NCBI GenBank assembly: GCA_963786975.1
Contig: CAWBBE010000011.1
Span: forward strand, 868,001 to 932,000
Direction of reading: 5' to 3'
Length of the DNA stretch: 64,000 nt
DNA from: Palsa-506 sp963786975
GTDB lineage: Bacteria > Actinomycetota > Actinomycetes > Streptosporangiales > Streptosporangiaceae
This document shows, piece by piece, positions 38,447 to 47,999 of the stretch. The position numbers were made by a program, and so were the translations under genes. The stretch's first letter is position 1; every line of letters begins with the position of its first letter. Under the pieces are notes generated by a model. That model saw only the letters and a list, made by a program, of their open reading frames with translations, did no database searches and had not been told where the DNA came from.

Positions 38447-39615
38447 CCGCCGATCGTGCGCCCCTTCCACTCGCCGCCGCGGCCGGCCCGGTGGCGGCGC
38501 GCCGAGTCGAGTGTCATCACCGCGTACAGGGCGGCGACCAGCGGCAGCCCGGCCGCCCGCAGCGGGCAGAGCCGGTACAGCCGCAGCATCGGCAGGTACG
38601 TGCCGGCCATCACCGCCCAGCTGAGCAGGCCAGCCGCGGCTATCAGGCCGGCCTGGCCGCCGCCGCCCGCGATCAGCCAGGCCAGCCCGCCGGCCGCAGC
38701 GGCCGGCGGCAGGAGGTAGATCCAGAGCAGCCCGGCCAGCGTGCCGGCCAGCGCGGCCGGCGAGTAGCGCAGCTGGGTGTACGCACTGCGCGCGATCATG
38801 TCCCACAGGTCAGCGAGCCGGGGATAGGGCCGGCGGCTGCGGATGCCGACGGACAGGCCGAGCCAGCACCGCACCGAGGCGCCCTTCAGCAGCCGGCCGA
38901 GCGCGACATCGTCGATCCGCGCGCCGCGGATCCGGCCGAGCCCGCCCGCGGCGGCCAGCGCGCTGCCGCGCACCAGCATGCATCCGCCGGCCGCGGCCGC
39001 GGTGCGGGCGCCGGGCTTGTTCACCCGCCGGAACGGGTACAGCTGGGCGAAGAAGTAAACGAAGGCCGGCACGATCAGCCGCTCCCAGCCGGTCTCCGCG
39101 CGGAGCAGCGCCATCTGCGAGACCAGGCCGCGGTCGTCGCCTTCGGCGGCCCGCACCAGCGCCGTCACGGTGCCTGGCCCGAAGGCGATATCAGCGTCGG
39201 TGAACAGCACGTACCCGGGATCGCCCGCGGCGTCCAGCCCCTGCCGCATCGCCCACACCTTGCCCGCCCACCCGGGCGGCCGGCCGCCGCCGCGGATCAC
39301 CAGCGGCGGCCAGGCCGGGCCCGCCGCCCGCCCGAGCTCGGCGGCCACCGCGGCGGTGCCGTCGCAGCTCTCGTCATCGACCAGCACCACGCGCAGCGTT
39401 CCCGGGTAGTCCTGGGTGAGCAGGGCCGGCAGGGTGCCGGGCAGCACGGCTGCCTCGTCCCTGGCCGGGATGACCGCGGTCACCGACGGCCAGGCCGCCG
39501 GGTCCTGCCGGGCGGCGGGCAGGCGCTGGTCGGTGCGCCAGAATCCGCCGTGGCATCCGGCCAGGTACCCCCAGGCGAGCACGGTCAGCAGGCTGGCGAC
39601 GGCGACGGCAGGCAC
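38443..39615 (-). CDS. hpnB: HpnB-like glycosyltransferase family 2 membrane protein
   Basis: A 390-residue enzyme of the hopene-associated glycosyltransferase type. A first membrane helix is followed by HGGFWRTDQRLP, VTAVIPARDEAAVLPGTLPAL, VLVDDESCDGTA, VLFTDADIAFGPG (the DxD nucleotide-sugar motif) and RIDDVALGRLLK. Three or more membrane helices close the protein. GTG at 39615 gives the family's usual length. No other hopanoid gene is in the window, so involvement in hopanoids is from family knowledge only. The gene lies between the convergent cupin and divergent uvrC genes. Confidence 0.82.
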   Translation of the reverse strand: MPAVAVASLLTVLAWGYLAGCHGGFWRTDQRLPAARQDPAAWPSVTAVIPARDEAAVLPGTLPALLTQDYPGTLRVVLVDDESCDGTAAVAAELGRAAGPAWPPLVIRGGGRPPGWAGKVWAMRQGLDAAGDPGYVLFTDADIAFGPGTVTALVRAAEGDDRGLVSQMALLRAETGWERLIVPAFVYFFAQLYPFRRVNKPGARTAAAAGGCMLVRGSALAAAGGLGRIRGARIDDVALGRLLKGASVRCWLGLSVGIRSRRPYPRLADLWDMIARSAYTQLRYSPAALAGTLAGLLWIYLLPPAAAAGGLAWLIAGGGGQAGLIAAAGLLSWAVMAGTYLPMLRLYRLCPLRAAGLPLVAALYAVMTLDSARRHRAGRGGEWKGRTIGG

Positions 39616-39681
39616 CCGACTAGCCTGGCACTCCGGCCAGGCTGCCCGGCTAGCGCCGGCCGGCCCGCATAGAGTTGCTGC

Positions 39682-41829
39682 ATGGCAGATCCGGCGAGCT
39701 ACCGGCCCGCCCCCGGCTCGATTCCCGAGGCCCCTGGCGTCTACCGGTTCCGTGATTCCCGCGGCCGGGTGGTTTACGTAGGCAAGGCGAAGAACCTCCG
39801 GTCCCGGCTGAATTCCTACTTCTCCGATTTCGCCGGGCTGCACCCGCGCACCCAGTCCATGCTCCGGTCGGCGTCCGCGGTTGACTGGACGATCGTCGGC
39901 ACCGAGGTCGAGGCATTCCAGCTGGAGTACTCCTGGATCAAGGAGTTCGACCCCAGGTTCAACGTCAGGTACCGGGACGACAAGAGCTATCCCTACCTCG
40001 CCGTCACCCTCAGCGAGGAGTTCCCCAGGGTGACGGTCATGCGGGGGGCGAAACGGCGCGGCGTCCGCTACTTCGGCCCGTACTCGCACGCCTGGGCGAT
40101 CAGGGACACGGTCGACACGCTGCTCCGGGTGTTCCCGGTGCGGACGTGCTCGGCGGGCGTGTTCAAGCGGGCCGGCCAGATCGGCCGGCCGTGCCTGCTC
40201 GGCTATATCGGCAAGTGCTCCGCGCCATGCGTCGGCCGGGTCAGCGCCGAGGAGCATCTGCTGCTGGCCGAGGAATTCTGCGACTTCATGTCCGGCCAGA
40301 CCGCCAGGTTCATCCGACGGCTCGAGACCCAGATGCGCGAGGCGGCCGCCGCCGAGGAATTCGAGCGGGCGGCCCGGCTGCGCGACGACGTCAAGGCACT
40401 CCAGCGCGCCCTGGAAAAGCAGGCGGTGGTCCTGGGCGACGGGACCGACTGCGACGTCATCGCGCTGTCCGAGGACCAGCTCGAGGCGGCCGTGCAGATC
40501 TTCTACGTCCGCGGCGGCCGGGTCCGCGGGCAGCGCGGCTGGGTGGTCGACAAGGTCGAGGACGTGACCACCGAGGAACTCGTCGAGGATTTCCTCGGCC
40601 AGGTGTACGGCGACGATGCGATCGCCGGCCCGGCGGTGACGCCGCCCGCGGCCGCGCAGCCGGCCGCCAGGCAGCCGGGAGCCAGGCGGCCCGAGGCCAG
40701 GCAGCCCGCGCCGGGCGGCGGCCGGGCGGTCCCGCGCGAGGTTCTGGTGCCGGTCCTGCCGCCCGCCGCGGCTACCGTGGAGGAATGGCTGGCGGCTCGC
40801 CGCGGCGGCCCGGTATCCCTCCGGGTTCCCCGCCGGGGGGACAAGAAGGCGCTGCTCACGACCGTGGCCAGGAATGCCGCCGAGTCGCTGGCGCTGCACA
40901 AGACCAGGCGCGCAAGCGACCTGACCACCCGCAGCCGGGCGCTGGCCGAGATCCAGCAGGCGCTCGGGCTGGACGCGGCGCCGCTGCGGATCGAGTCCTA
41001 CGACGTATCCAATCTGCAGGGCACTCACGTCGTCGCCTCCATGATCGTCTTCGAGGACGGCCTGGCGCGCAAGTCGGAGTACCGCAGGTTCAGCATCCGA
41101 GGTGCCGACGGCGCCGACGATGTCGCGGCGATACATCAGGTGGTATCCCGCAGGTTCCGCCGCTACCTGGAAGAGCGCGAGGCCACCGGGGAACTCGACG
41201 TGCTCGGCGAGGCCGTGGCCGGGCCCGGTCCCGGCCCGGAGCAGGGCGCCCGGCAGCGCAAGTTCGCCTACCCGCCCAACCTCCTGGTCATCGACGGCGG
41301 GCCGGCCCAGGTCGCCGCGGCGGTGCGGGCGCTGGACGAACTCGGCATCGACGACGTCGCCGTGTGCGGCCTGGCCAAGCGGCTGGAGGAAGTATGGCTG
41401 CCCGGCGAGGACGCGCCGGTCATCCTGCCCCGCACCAGCGAGGGCCTGTACCTGCTGCAGCGGGTGCGGGACGAGGCGCACCGGTTCGCGATCACCTATC
41501 ACCGGAAGAAGCGGTCGGCCGCGCTGACCACCAGCGAGCTCGACGCGGTACCCGGCCTCGGCCCGGCCAGGCGGGCCACCCTGCTGCGGCATTTCGGCTC
41601 CGTGCGCAGGATCGGCGGGGCTACCGCAGCCGAGATCTCCAGCCTGCCCGGCATCGGCCCGGCGCTGGCCGCAGCGGTGCTCGCCGCGCTGCGTCCGGCC
41701 GGCGAAAGCGGGAATGACAACAGCGGGGACGGCCGCCCCGGCGGGAACGGCATCGATGGCGGGACCGGCAACGGGGACGGCAGCGGCGCGGCGGCGCGCT
41801 CGCTGGCATCGGGGGAGGAAACGGCGTGA
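39682..41829 (+). CDS. uvrC: Excinuclease ABC subunit C (UvrC)
   Basis: Makes both incisions in nucleotide excision repair after UvrA/UvrB loading. N-terminal GIY-YIG nuclease: GVYRFRDSRGRVVYVGKAKNLRSRL. Then the four-Cys region (RTCSAGVFKR, GRPCLLGYIGKCSAPC), the UVR motif (EEFERAARLRDDVKALQ), the RNase H-like nuclease (RIESYDVSNLQGTHVVASMIVFEDG, LLVIDGGPAQV) and a C-terminal helix-hairpin-helix (LPGIGPALAAAVLAAL). An Ala/Gln/Arg/Pro-rich linker of about 30 residues sits after the UVR region. It starts the uvrC-rapZ-yvcK-whiA run typical of actinobacteria; rapZ overlaps by GTGA. Confidence 0.95.
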   Translation: MADPASYRPAPGSIPEAPGVYRFRDSRGRVVYVGKAKNLRSRLNSYFSDFAGLHPRTQSMLRSASAVDWTIVGTEVEAFQLEYSWIKEFDPRFNVRYRDDKSYPYLAVTLSEEFPRVTVMRGAKRRGVRYFGPYSHAWAIRDTVDTLLRVFPVRTCSAGVFKRAGQIGRPCLLGYIGKCSAPCVGRVSAEEHLLLAEEFCDFMSGQTARFIRRLETQMREAAAAEEFERAARLRDDVKALQRALEKQAVVLGDGTDCDVIALSEDQLEAAVQIFYVRGGRVRGQRGWVVDKVEDVTTEELVEDFLGQVYGDDAIAGPAVTPPAAAQPAARQPGARRPEARQPAPGGGRAVPREVLVPVLPPAAATVEEWLAARRGGPVSLRVPRRGDKKALLTTVARNAAESLALHKTRRASDLTTRSRALAEIQQALGLDAAPLRIESYDVSNLQGTHVVASMIVFEDGLARKSEYRRFSIRGADGADDVAAIHQVVSRRFRRYLEEREATGELDVLGEAVAGPGPGPEQGARQRKFAYPPNLLVIDGGPAQVAAAVRALDELGIDDVAVCGLAKRLEEVWLPGEDAPVILPRTSEGLYLLQRVRDEAHRFAITYHRKKRSAALTTSELDAVPGLGPARRATLLRHFGSVRRIGGATAAEISSLPGIGPALAAAVLAALRPAGESGNDNSGDGRPGGNGIDGGTGNGDGSGAAARSLASGEETA

Positions 41830-42698
41830 CCAGAGCTGCCCAGGATCCGGAGATAGTGATCATCACCGGCATGTCCGGCGCGGGCCGGAGCACCGCGGCT
41901 AAATCGCTGGAGGACCTGGACTGGTTCGTCGCCGACAACCTGCCGCCTGACCTGCTGCCGACGATGGTGAGCCTGGCCAGGCACGCGAAGGGCGCGGTGC
42001 CCAGGATCGCAGTCGTGGTGGACGTCCGCAGCAGGCCGTTCTCCAGCGACCTGAAGTCGGCCATCGGCGAGCTTGAGGCGCGTGGCGTCCGGCCCTACGT
42101 CGTCTTCCTTGAGGCCAGCGACGACACCCTGGTGCGCAGGTTCGAGAGCGTGCGGCGGCCGCACCCGCTGCAGGAGGGCCGCCGGGTGGTCGACGGCATC
42201 ACCGCCGAGCGGGAACTGCTCCGCGGCCTGCGCGGCGAGGCGAACCTGATCCTGGACAGCTCCGAGCTGAACGTGCACGAGCTGCGCGCGCGGCTGCGGG
42301 ACGCCTTCGGCAGCGCCGCGGAGACCATGCTGCGGGTGAACATCATGTCCTTCGGCTTCAAGTACGGCCTGCCGCTCGACGCGGACATGGTCGCCGACTG
42401 CCGGTTCCTGCCGAATCCGCACTGGGTCGATGAACTTGCCCCGCTGACCGGGCAGGACGGCGCGGTGCGGGAGTACGTGCTGCGCCAGCCGGGCGCCGCC
42501 GAGTACCTCGCCGCTTACGTCCAGGCCGTCGGCATCATGCTGGATGGCTACGGCCAGGCAGGCAAGCACGTGCTGCTGGCGGTTGGCTGCACCGGCGGCA
42601 AGCACCGCAGCGTAGTGGTGGCCGAGGAGATCGCGTCCCGGCTGAGCCAGGCATGGCCGGGCCTGCAGGTGGTGCACCGGGACCTTGGCCGCGAGTGA
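41826..42698 (+). CDS. rapZ: RNase adapter RapZ family nucleotide-binding protein
   Basis: A 290-residue P-loop protein; GMSGAGRS at residues 15-22 is the Walker A. Other family blocks are LEDLDWFVADNLPPDLLP, VVVDVRSRPF, ADMVADCRFLPNPHW and LAVGCTGGKHRSVVVAEEIA. In E. coli RapZ guides small RNAs that control amino-sugar synthesis; in actinobacteria the role is less clear. The GTG start overlaps the uvrC stop and its own stop overlaps yvcK (GTGA). Confidence 0.93.
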   Translation: MTRAAQDPEIVIITGMSGAGRSTAAKSLEDLDWFVADNLPPDLLPTMVSLARHAKGAVPRIAVVVDVRSRPFSSDLKSAIGELEARGVRPYVVFLEASDDTLVRRFESVRRPHPLQEGRRVVDGITAERELLRGLRGEANLILDSSELNVHELRARLRDAFGSAAETMLRVNIMSFGFKYGLPLDADMVADCRFLPNPHWVDELAPLTGQDGAVREYVLRQPGAAEYLAAYVQAVGIMLDGYGQAGKHVLLAVGCTGGKHRSVVVAEEIASRLSQAWPGLQVVHRDLGRE

Positions 42699-43711
42699 GC
42701 ACAGCGATGGGTGACGGCCCAGCGGACCTGGCCGGAGCACCGCCCGGCCGGCCGCCCGGTCGGCCGCTCAGCCGTCCGGTCGTCGCGCTCGGCGGCGGTC
42801 ACGGGCTGTTCGCCTCGCTGTCCGCGCTGCGCCGGGTCACCCGGCAGCTGACCGCCGTCGTCACGGTCGCCGACGACGGCGGCTCCAGCGGCAGGCTGCG
42901 CCGCGATTTCGGCGTGCTGCCGCCCGGCGACCTGCGGATGGCGCTGGCGGCGCTGTGCGGTGATGACGACTGGGGTACCACCTGGAGCCAGGTCGTCCAG
43001 CACCGGTTCACCGGCGACGGGGATCTCGGCGGGCATGCGGTCGGCAATGTCCTGATCGTGGCGCTGTGGGAACTGCTCGGCGATGCCGTCCAGGGCCTCG
43101 ACTGGGTCGGCCGGCTGCTCGGCGCGCACGGCCGGGTGCTGCCCATGACGTCGGTGCCGCTGGACCTGGCCGCGGAAGTAGAAGGGGCAGATCCGGACAG
43201 GCCGGATGTGATCAGCATCGTTCGCGGCCAGGTCGCCTGCGCGGAAACCACCGGGCGGGTACGGTCGATCTCACTGATTCCCGCGGACCCGCCCGCCTGC
43301 GCCGAAGCGGCAGCCGCGGTCGGCGAGGCGGACTGGATAGTGCTCGGGCCCGGTTCCTGGTTCACCAGCGTGCTCCCGCACCTGCTAGTCCCGCAGCTGG
43401 CCGCGGCGCTGCACGCGACGCCGGCCCGCCGGGTGGTGGCGCTCAACCTCGCGCCCCAGCCGGGGGAGACCGAGGGTTTCTCGCCGCATACCCACCTGGA
43501 GGTGCTCGCTGATCACGCGCCGCAGCTGACGATCGACGTCGTGCTCGCCGACCGGCGGGCCGCGGCGGGAACGACTGCCGAGCTGGAGAAGGCCGCCGGC
43601 CTGCTCGGCGGCAGGCTCGTGCTGGCGGACCTGGCCATGGGGGACGGGTCGCCGCGCCATGATCCGCGGCGGCTGGCAGGCGCGTTCGCGCAGATATTTG
43701 AGGGGGAGTGA
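42695..43711 (+). CDS. yvcK: YvcK/CofD-like gluconeogenesis factor
   Basis: A CofD-superfamily protein of 338 residues. VVALGGGHGLFASLSALR is the phosphate-binding start; TVADDGGSSGRLRRDFGVLPPGDLRMALAAL, GHAVGNVLIVALWELLG and VLGPGSWFTSVLPHLLVP are diagnostic. YvcK binds UDP-sugars and supports cell-wall precursor supply and growth on gluconeogenic carbon. The GTG at 42695 overlaps the rapZ stop; an ATG at 42707 is an alternative. whiA follows at once. Confidence 0.93.
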   Translation: MSTAMGDGPADLAGAPPGRPPGRPLSRPVVALGGGHGLFASLSALRRVTRQLTAVVTVADDGGSSGRLRRDFGVLPPGDLRMALAALCGDDDWGTTWSQVVQHRFTGDGDLGGHAVGNVLIVALWELLGDAVQGLDWVGRLLGAHGRVLPMTSVPLDLAAEVEGADPDRPDVISIVRGQVACAETTGRVRSISLIPADPPACAEAAAAVGEADWIVLGPGSWFTSVLPHLLVPQLAAALHATPARRVVALNLAPQPGETEGFSPHTHLEVLADHAPQLTIDVVLADRRAAAGTTAELEKAAGLLGGRLVLADLAMGDGSPRHDPRRLAGAFAQIFEGE

Positions 43712-43716
43712 GGCCA

Positions 43717-44697
43717 ATGGCGCTGACCAGCCTGGTGAAGGATGAGCTCAGCCGCATTACCGTGCTCAAGCCGTGCTGCCGGAAAGCCGAGGTATCCACG
43801 CTGCTGCGGTTCGCCGGCGGCCTGCACCTGGCGGCCGGCCGCATCGTGGTGGAGGCCGAGCTCGACACCGGGGCGGCGGCGCGCCGGCTCCGCAAGGACA
43901 TCGCCGAGGTATTCGGCCATTCCTCGGAATTGATCGTGCTTGCCCCGAGCGGCCTGCGCAAAGGCAACCGCTATGTGGTACGGGTGCACAAGGACGGCGA
44001 CAGCCTGGCCCGCCAGACCGGGCTCGTCGACGGCCACGGCCGGCCGGTCCGCGGCCTGCCCCGGCAGGTGGTGGCCGGTACCGCCTGCGACTGCGAGGCG
44101 GCCTGGCGGGGAGCGTTCCTCGCGCACGGCTGCCTGACCGAGCCGGGCCGGTCGATGTCCCTGGAGGTGACCTGCCCCGGGCCGGAGGCCGCGCTGGCCA
44201 TGGTCGGCGCCGCGCGGCGGCTCAAGATCGGCGCGAAGGCCCGCGACGTGCGCGGGGTGGACCGGGTGGTGGTCAGGGACGGTGACGCGATCAGCGCGCT
44301 GCTGACCCGGCTCGGCGCCCATGACAGCGTGCTGGCCTGGGAAGAACGGCGGATGCGCCGCGAGGTCAGGGCAACGGCGAACCGGCTGGCCAACTTCGAC
44401 GACGCCAACCTGCGGCGCAGCGCCCGGGCGGCGGTGGCGGCCGGCGCGCGGGTCGAGCGGGCGCTGGAGATCCTCGGCCCGGAGGCACCCGAGCACCTGA
44501 TCGTGGCCGGCGAGCTGCGCATCAAGCACCGGCAGGCCAGCCTGGAGGAGCTCGGCCAGCTGGCCGAGCCCGCGCTGACCAAGGACGCCATCGCCGGGCG
44601 GATCCGCCGGCTGCTCGCGCTGGCCGACCGGCGCGCCCAGGAACTCGGCATCCCGAGTACCGAGGCGCACCTGACCGCGGACATGCTCGTCCCCTGA
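43717..44697 (+). CDS. whiA: Sporulation/division regulator WhiA
   Basis: WhiA is a DNA-binding protein with a degenerate homing-endonuclease fold; in Streptomyces it activates sporulation septation genes with WhiB. The start MALTSLVKDELSRI matches the family, so I chose ATG 43717, which follows GAGTGAGG, rather than the GTG at 43708. LAGLIDADG-like part: CCRKAEVSTLLRFAGGLHL, AAWRGAFLAHGCLTEPGRSMSLEV. C-terminal helix-turn-helix: LRIKHRQASLEELGQLAEPALTKDAIAGRIRRLL. Confidence 0.94.
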   Translation: MALTSLVKDELSRITVLKPCCRKAEVSTLLRFAGGLHLAAGRIVVEAELDTGAAARRLRKDIAEVFGHSSELIVLAPSGLRKGNRYVVRVHKDGDSLARQTGLVDGHGRPVRGLPRQVVAGTACDCEAAWRGAFLAHGCLTEPGRSMSLEVTCPGPEAALAMVGAARRLKIGAKARDVRGVDRVVVRDGDAISALLTRLGAHDSVLAWEERRMRREVRATANRLANFDDANLRRSARAAVAAGARVERALEILGPEAPEHLIVAGELRIKHRQASLEELGQLAEPALTKDAIAGRIRRLLALADRRAQELGIPSTEAHLTADMLVP

Positions 44698-44938
44698 CCG
44701 GAGGGCCCGCGGCCCGAGCCGGTCACGATCTCCGCCCGGCGTGTCATAACGACAGTGCGATAAGACCGCGCCGGCCCGGCCTTTCCGGCCGGATTCGGCT
44801 GCCGCCTGGAAGTTAGCCAGCCGAGATATGCGGGGCGGAGGCGAAACGGCCCGGCCACCGGTCCGGTAGGTTCGGTTCCGACAGGCGGCGCGGATAGACA
44901 GCTGCCAGGGCGAAATGTCGGACAAGGAGATCTGTGCA

Positions 44939-45964
44939 GTGACTGTCCGGGTTGGGATCAACGGATTTGGCCGCATCGGGCGCAATTTCTGGCGCGCCGT
45001 CCAGGCGGGCGCCGGGGCCGAGGCGGATATTGACATCGTCGCCGCCAACGACCTGGGTGACATCGGGACGTTCGCTCACCTGCTCAAGTACGACACGCTG
45101 CTCGGCACGCTCGGCCTGGACGTGACGGCAGGCGACGCCGCGATCACCGCCGGGCCGCACACGATCAGGATGTTCGCCGAGCGGGACCCGGCGGCGCTGC
45201 CCTGGGCCGACCTCGGCGTCGACGTCGTGGTCGAGTCCACCGGGCGGTTCACCAAGGGCGCCGACGCGCGCAAGCACATCGAGGCGGGCGCCCGCAAGGT
45301 CATCATCTCCGCCCCGGCGACCGGCGAGGACATCACGATCGTGATGGGCGTCAATGACGACAGCTACGACCCGGCGGCGCATCACATCATCTCCAACGCC
45401 TCCTGCACCACGAACTGCGTGGCGCCGATGGCCAAGGTGCTGCTGGACAGCTTCGGCATCGTCAAGGGCCTGATGACCACCATCCACGCCTACACCAACG
45501 ACCAGGTAATCCTGGACTTCCAGCACAAGGACCTGCGCCGGGCCCGGGCCGCCGCCCAGAACATCATCCCGACCAGCACCGGCGCCGCCCGGGCCACCGC
45601 GCTGGTGCTGCCCGCCCTGGCGGGCAAGCTGGACGGCATGGCGATGCGCGTCCCGGTAATGGACGGCTCGGTCACCGACCTGGTCGTCCAGCTCGGCCGC
45701 GAGGTGACCGCCGCCGAGGTGAACGATGCCTTCCGGGCGGCCGCCGAGGGCGAGCTCAAGGGCTACCTGAGCTACACCGCCGACCCGATCGTGTCCAGCG
45801 ACATCGTCGGCACGCCCTGGTCCTGCACCTTCGACTCGTCCCTGACGATGGCGGCAGGCGACCAGGTCAAGATCATCGGCTGGTATGACAACGAATGGGG
45901 CTACTCGAACCGGCTCGCTGACATTACCGCCTACGTGGGCACCAGGCTGGGGGCCCGGTCATGA
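44939..45964 (+). CDS. gap: Glyceraldehyde-3-phosphate dehydrogenase (type I)
   Basis: Glycolytic oxidation of glyceraldehyde-3-phosphate to 1,3-bisphosphoglycerate. VRVGINGFGRIGRNFWRA is the NAD-binding start; the catalytic Cys is C156 in SNASCTTNCVAPMAKVL; the C-terminal WYDNEWGYSNRL is invariant. 341 residues. GTG at 44939 follows AAGGAGA with eight-base spacing; an upstream ATG (44915) would add eight unrelated residues and overlap that site. It starts the gap-pgk-tpi operon with four-base overlaps. The 1,3-bisphosphoglycerate it makes is also the substrate expected for the FkbH-like protein elsewhere in the window. Confidence 0.96.
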   Translation: MTVRVGINGFGRIGRNFWRAVQAGAGAEADIDIVAANDLGDIGTFAHLLKYDTLLGTLGLDVTAGDAAITAGPHTIRMFAERDPAALPWADLGVDVVVESTGRFTKGADARKHIEAGARKVIISAPATGEDITIVMGVNDDSYDPAAHHIISNASCTTNCVAPMAKVLLDSFGIVKGLMTTIHAYTNDQVILDFQHKDLRRARAAAQNIIPTSTGAARATALVLPALAGKLDGMAMRVPVMDGSVTDLVVQLGREVTAAEVNDAFRAAAEGELKGYLSYTADPIVSSDIVGTPWSCTFDSSLTMAAGDQVKIIGWYDNEWGYSNRLADITAYVGTRLGARS

Positions 45965-47169
45965 GGAGCATCGGCGACCTGGACGTCCAGGGCCGGGTGG
46001 TATTCCTCCGCGCCGACCTCAACGTGCCGCTGGACGGCACGCAGATCACCGACGACGGCCGGATCCGGGCCAGCCTGCCGACCATCACCAAGCTGACCGG
46101 GCGGGGCGCCCGGGTGCTGGTCTGCGCGCACCTGGGCCGGCCCAAGGGCGCGAGCTATGACGAGCGCGCGGCCGGCGGCCCGTCGGTCGGGCCGGTCGGC
46201 CGGCGGCTCGCCGAGCTGCTCGGCAGCGAGGTCGCGCTGGCCTCGGACGTGGCCGGGCCGTCGGCCAAGGCGGTCGCCGCCGGGCTGGCCGACGGGCAGG
46301 TCGGGCTGCTGGAGAATGTCCGCTTCGAGCCCGCCGAGACCAGCAAGGACGACGCGCAGCGTGGCGAGCTGGCCCGGCGGCTCGCCGGGCTGGCCGAGGC
46401 GTACGTCGGGGACGGTTTCGGCGCCGTGCACCGCAAGCACGCCAGCGTCTATGACGTGCCGGGCCTGCTGCCGCACGCGGCGGGCGACCTGGTCCTCGCC
46501 GAGCTTGCCGTGCTGCGCAGGCTGACCAGCGACCCGCAGCGGCCCTACGTGGTCGTCCTCGGCGGCGCGAAGCCGTCGGACAAGCTCGCGGTCATCTCCC
46601 GGCTGCTGGACATCGCCGACCGGCTGCTGATCGGCGGCGGCATGTCCTACACGTTCCTCGCCGCGAAAGGCTACGAGGTCGGCAACTCGCTGCTCGAGGC
46701 CGACCAGATCCCGCAGGTGTCGGCCATGCTCGACGAGGCCAGCAGCCGCGGCGTCGAGATCGTGCTGCCGGTCGACCTGGTGGCCGCGACCACGTTCGCG
46801 GCCGACGCGGAGCACGACGTGGTGCCGGTCACCAGCTTCCCGGCCGACCGCGAAGGGGTCGACATCGGCCCGGCCACCAGGGAGCTGTTCGCCGCCAAGC
46901 TGGCCGACGCGCAGACCGTCTTCTGGAACGGCCCGGTCGGCGTCTTCGAGTTCCCCGCCTTCGCGGCCGGCACCCGGGCCGTGGCCGAGGCCATCAAGGC
47001 GGTGCCCGGGCTGACCGTGATCGGCGGCGGCGACTCCGCGTCCGCCGTCCGGCACCTCGGCTTCGCGCCGGGTGACTTCTCGCACATCTCGACGGGCGGT
47101 GGTGCCAGCCTGGAGTACCTGGAAGGCCGGCCGCTGCCGGGCCTGATCGCGCTGGACGACGAGGCATGA
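45961..47169 (+). CDS. pgk: Phosphoglycerate kinase
   Basis: Transfers phosphate from 1,3-bisphosphoglycerate to ADP. VVFLRADLNVPLD is the classical PGK start; ENVRFEPAETSKDD, GDGFGAVHRKHASVYDVP and VVLGGAKPSDKLAVI follow. The nucleotide site is FWNGPVGVFEFPAFAAGT and the Gly-rich VIGGGDSASAV is present. 402 residues. The ATG overlaps the gap stop and the stop overlaps tpiA, so the three enzymes are translationally coupled. Confidence 0.96.
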   Translation: MRSIGDLDVQGRVVFLRADLNVPLDGTQITDDGRIRASLPTITKLTGRGARVLVCAHLGRPKGASYDERAAGGPSVGPVGRRLAELLGSEVALASDVAGPSAKAVAAGLADGQVGLLENVRFEPAETSKDDAQRGELARRLAGLAEAYVGDGFGAVHRKHASVYDVPGLLPHAAGDLVLAELAVLRRLTSDPQRPYVVVLGGAKPSDKLAVISRLLDIADRLLIGGGMSYTFLAAKGYEVGNSLLEADQIPQVSAMLDEASSRGVEIVLPVDLVAATTFAADAEHDVVPVTSFPADREGVDIGPATRELFAAKLADAQTVFWNGPVGVFEFPAFAAGTRAVAEAIKAVPGLTVIGGGDSASAVRHLGFAPGDFSHISTGGGASLEYLEGRPLPGLIALDDEA

Positions 47170-47969
47170 GCGCGACGCCGGCCGCGGGCCGCAAGCCGCT
47201 GATCGCCGGGAACTGGAAGCTGCATAACAATCACCTTGAGGCGATCTCGCTGACCCAGAAGCTCGCCTTCACCCTGAACAGCAAGGACTTCGCCGCGGCC
47301 GATGTCGCGGTGCTGCCGCCGTTCACCGCGCTGCGCAGCGTGCAGACCCTGGTGGCGGCCGACAAGATCCCGATCGGCTACGGGGCGCAGGACATCTCGG
47401 CGCACGACTCCGGGGCCTACACCGGAGAGATCTCCGGGCCCATGCTGGCCAAGCTGGGCTGCCAGTACGCGCTGGCCGGCCACTCAGAGCGGCGCCAGTA
47501 TCACTACGAGGACGACGCGCTGGTGAACGCGAAAGTGCGGGCGGCGCTGCGGGCCGAGCTGACGCCCATCCTGTGCATCGGCGAGACGCTGGAGATCCGC
47601 GAGGCGGCCGGCCATGTCGCGCATACCGTCGGCCAGCTGGACGGCTCGCTCGACGGCCTCTCCGGCGAGCAGGCCGGGCAGGTGGTTGTCGCCTATGAGC
47701 CCGTCTGGGCGATTGGCACCGGCAAGGTGGCCACCCCGGATGACGCGCAGGAGATGTGCGGTGCCATCCGCGGGCGGCTTTCCGCCGTTCACGGGCACGC
47801 GGTGGCTTCCAGTGTGCGTATCCTGTATGGCGGGTCGGTAAAGGCCGACAACATGGCGGCGATCATGGCGCAGCCCGACATTGACGGCGCGCTGGTAGGC
47901 GGCGCCAGCCTTGATGCGGGCGAATTCGCCCGGATCTGCCGGTATCGTGAGCTGGTCGCGGAAAACTGA
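47166..47969 (+). CDS. tpiA: Triose-phosphate isomerase
   Basis: Interconverts dihydroxyacetone phosphate and glyceraldehyde-3-phosphate. LIAGNWKLHNN carries the catalytic Asn and Lys, ALAGHSERRQYH the catalytic His, and VAYEPVWAIGTGKVAT the catalytic Glu and mobile loop. YGGSVKADN closes the phosphate site. 267 residues, an ATGA overlap with pgk, and secG 30 bases downstream: a standard actinobacterial order. Confidence 0.96.
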   Translation: MSATPAAGRKPLIAGNWKLHNNHLEAISLTQKLAFTLNSKDFAAADVAVLPPFTALRSVQTLVAADKIPIGYGAQDISAHDSGAYTGEISGPMLAKLGCQYALAGHSERRQYHYEDDALVNAKVRAALRAELTPILCIGETLEIREAAGHVAHTVGQLDGSLDGLSGEQAGQVVVAYEPVWAIGTGKVATPDDAQEMCGAIRGRLSAVHGHAVASSVRILYGGSVKADNMAAIMAQPDIDGALVGGASLDAGEFARICRYRELVAEN

Positions 47970-47999
47970 GCAGGGTGCCCGGAGGGACGAGAAGAAGCT

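Noticed and set aside
39700..41592. Very long open frame on the reverse strand opposite uvrC, in frame with the hpnB-like gene
   Set aside because: It has no family features and lies opposite the highly conserved uvrC; such frames are usual in very GC-rich DNA. The hpnB-like protein starts at the GTG at 39615.
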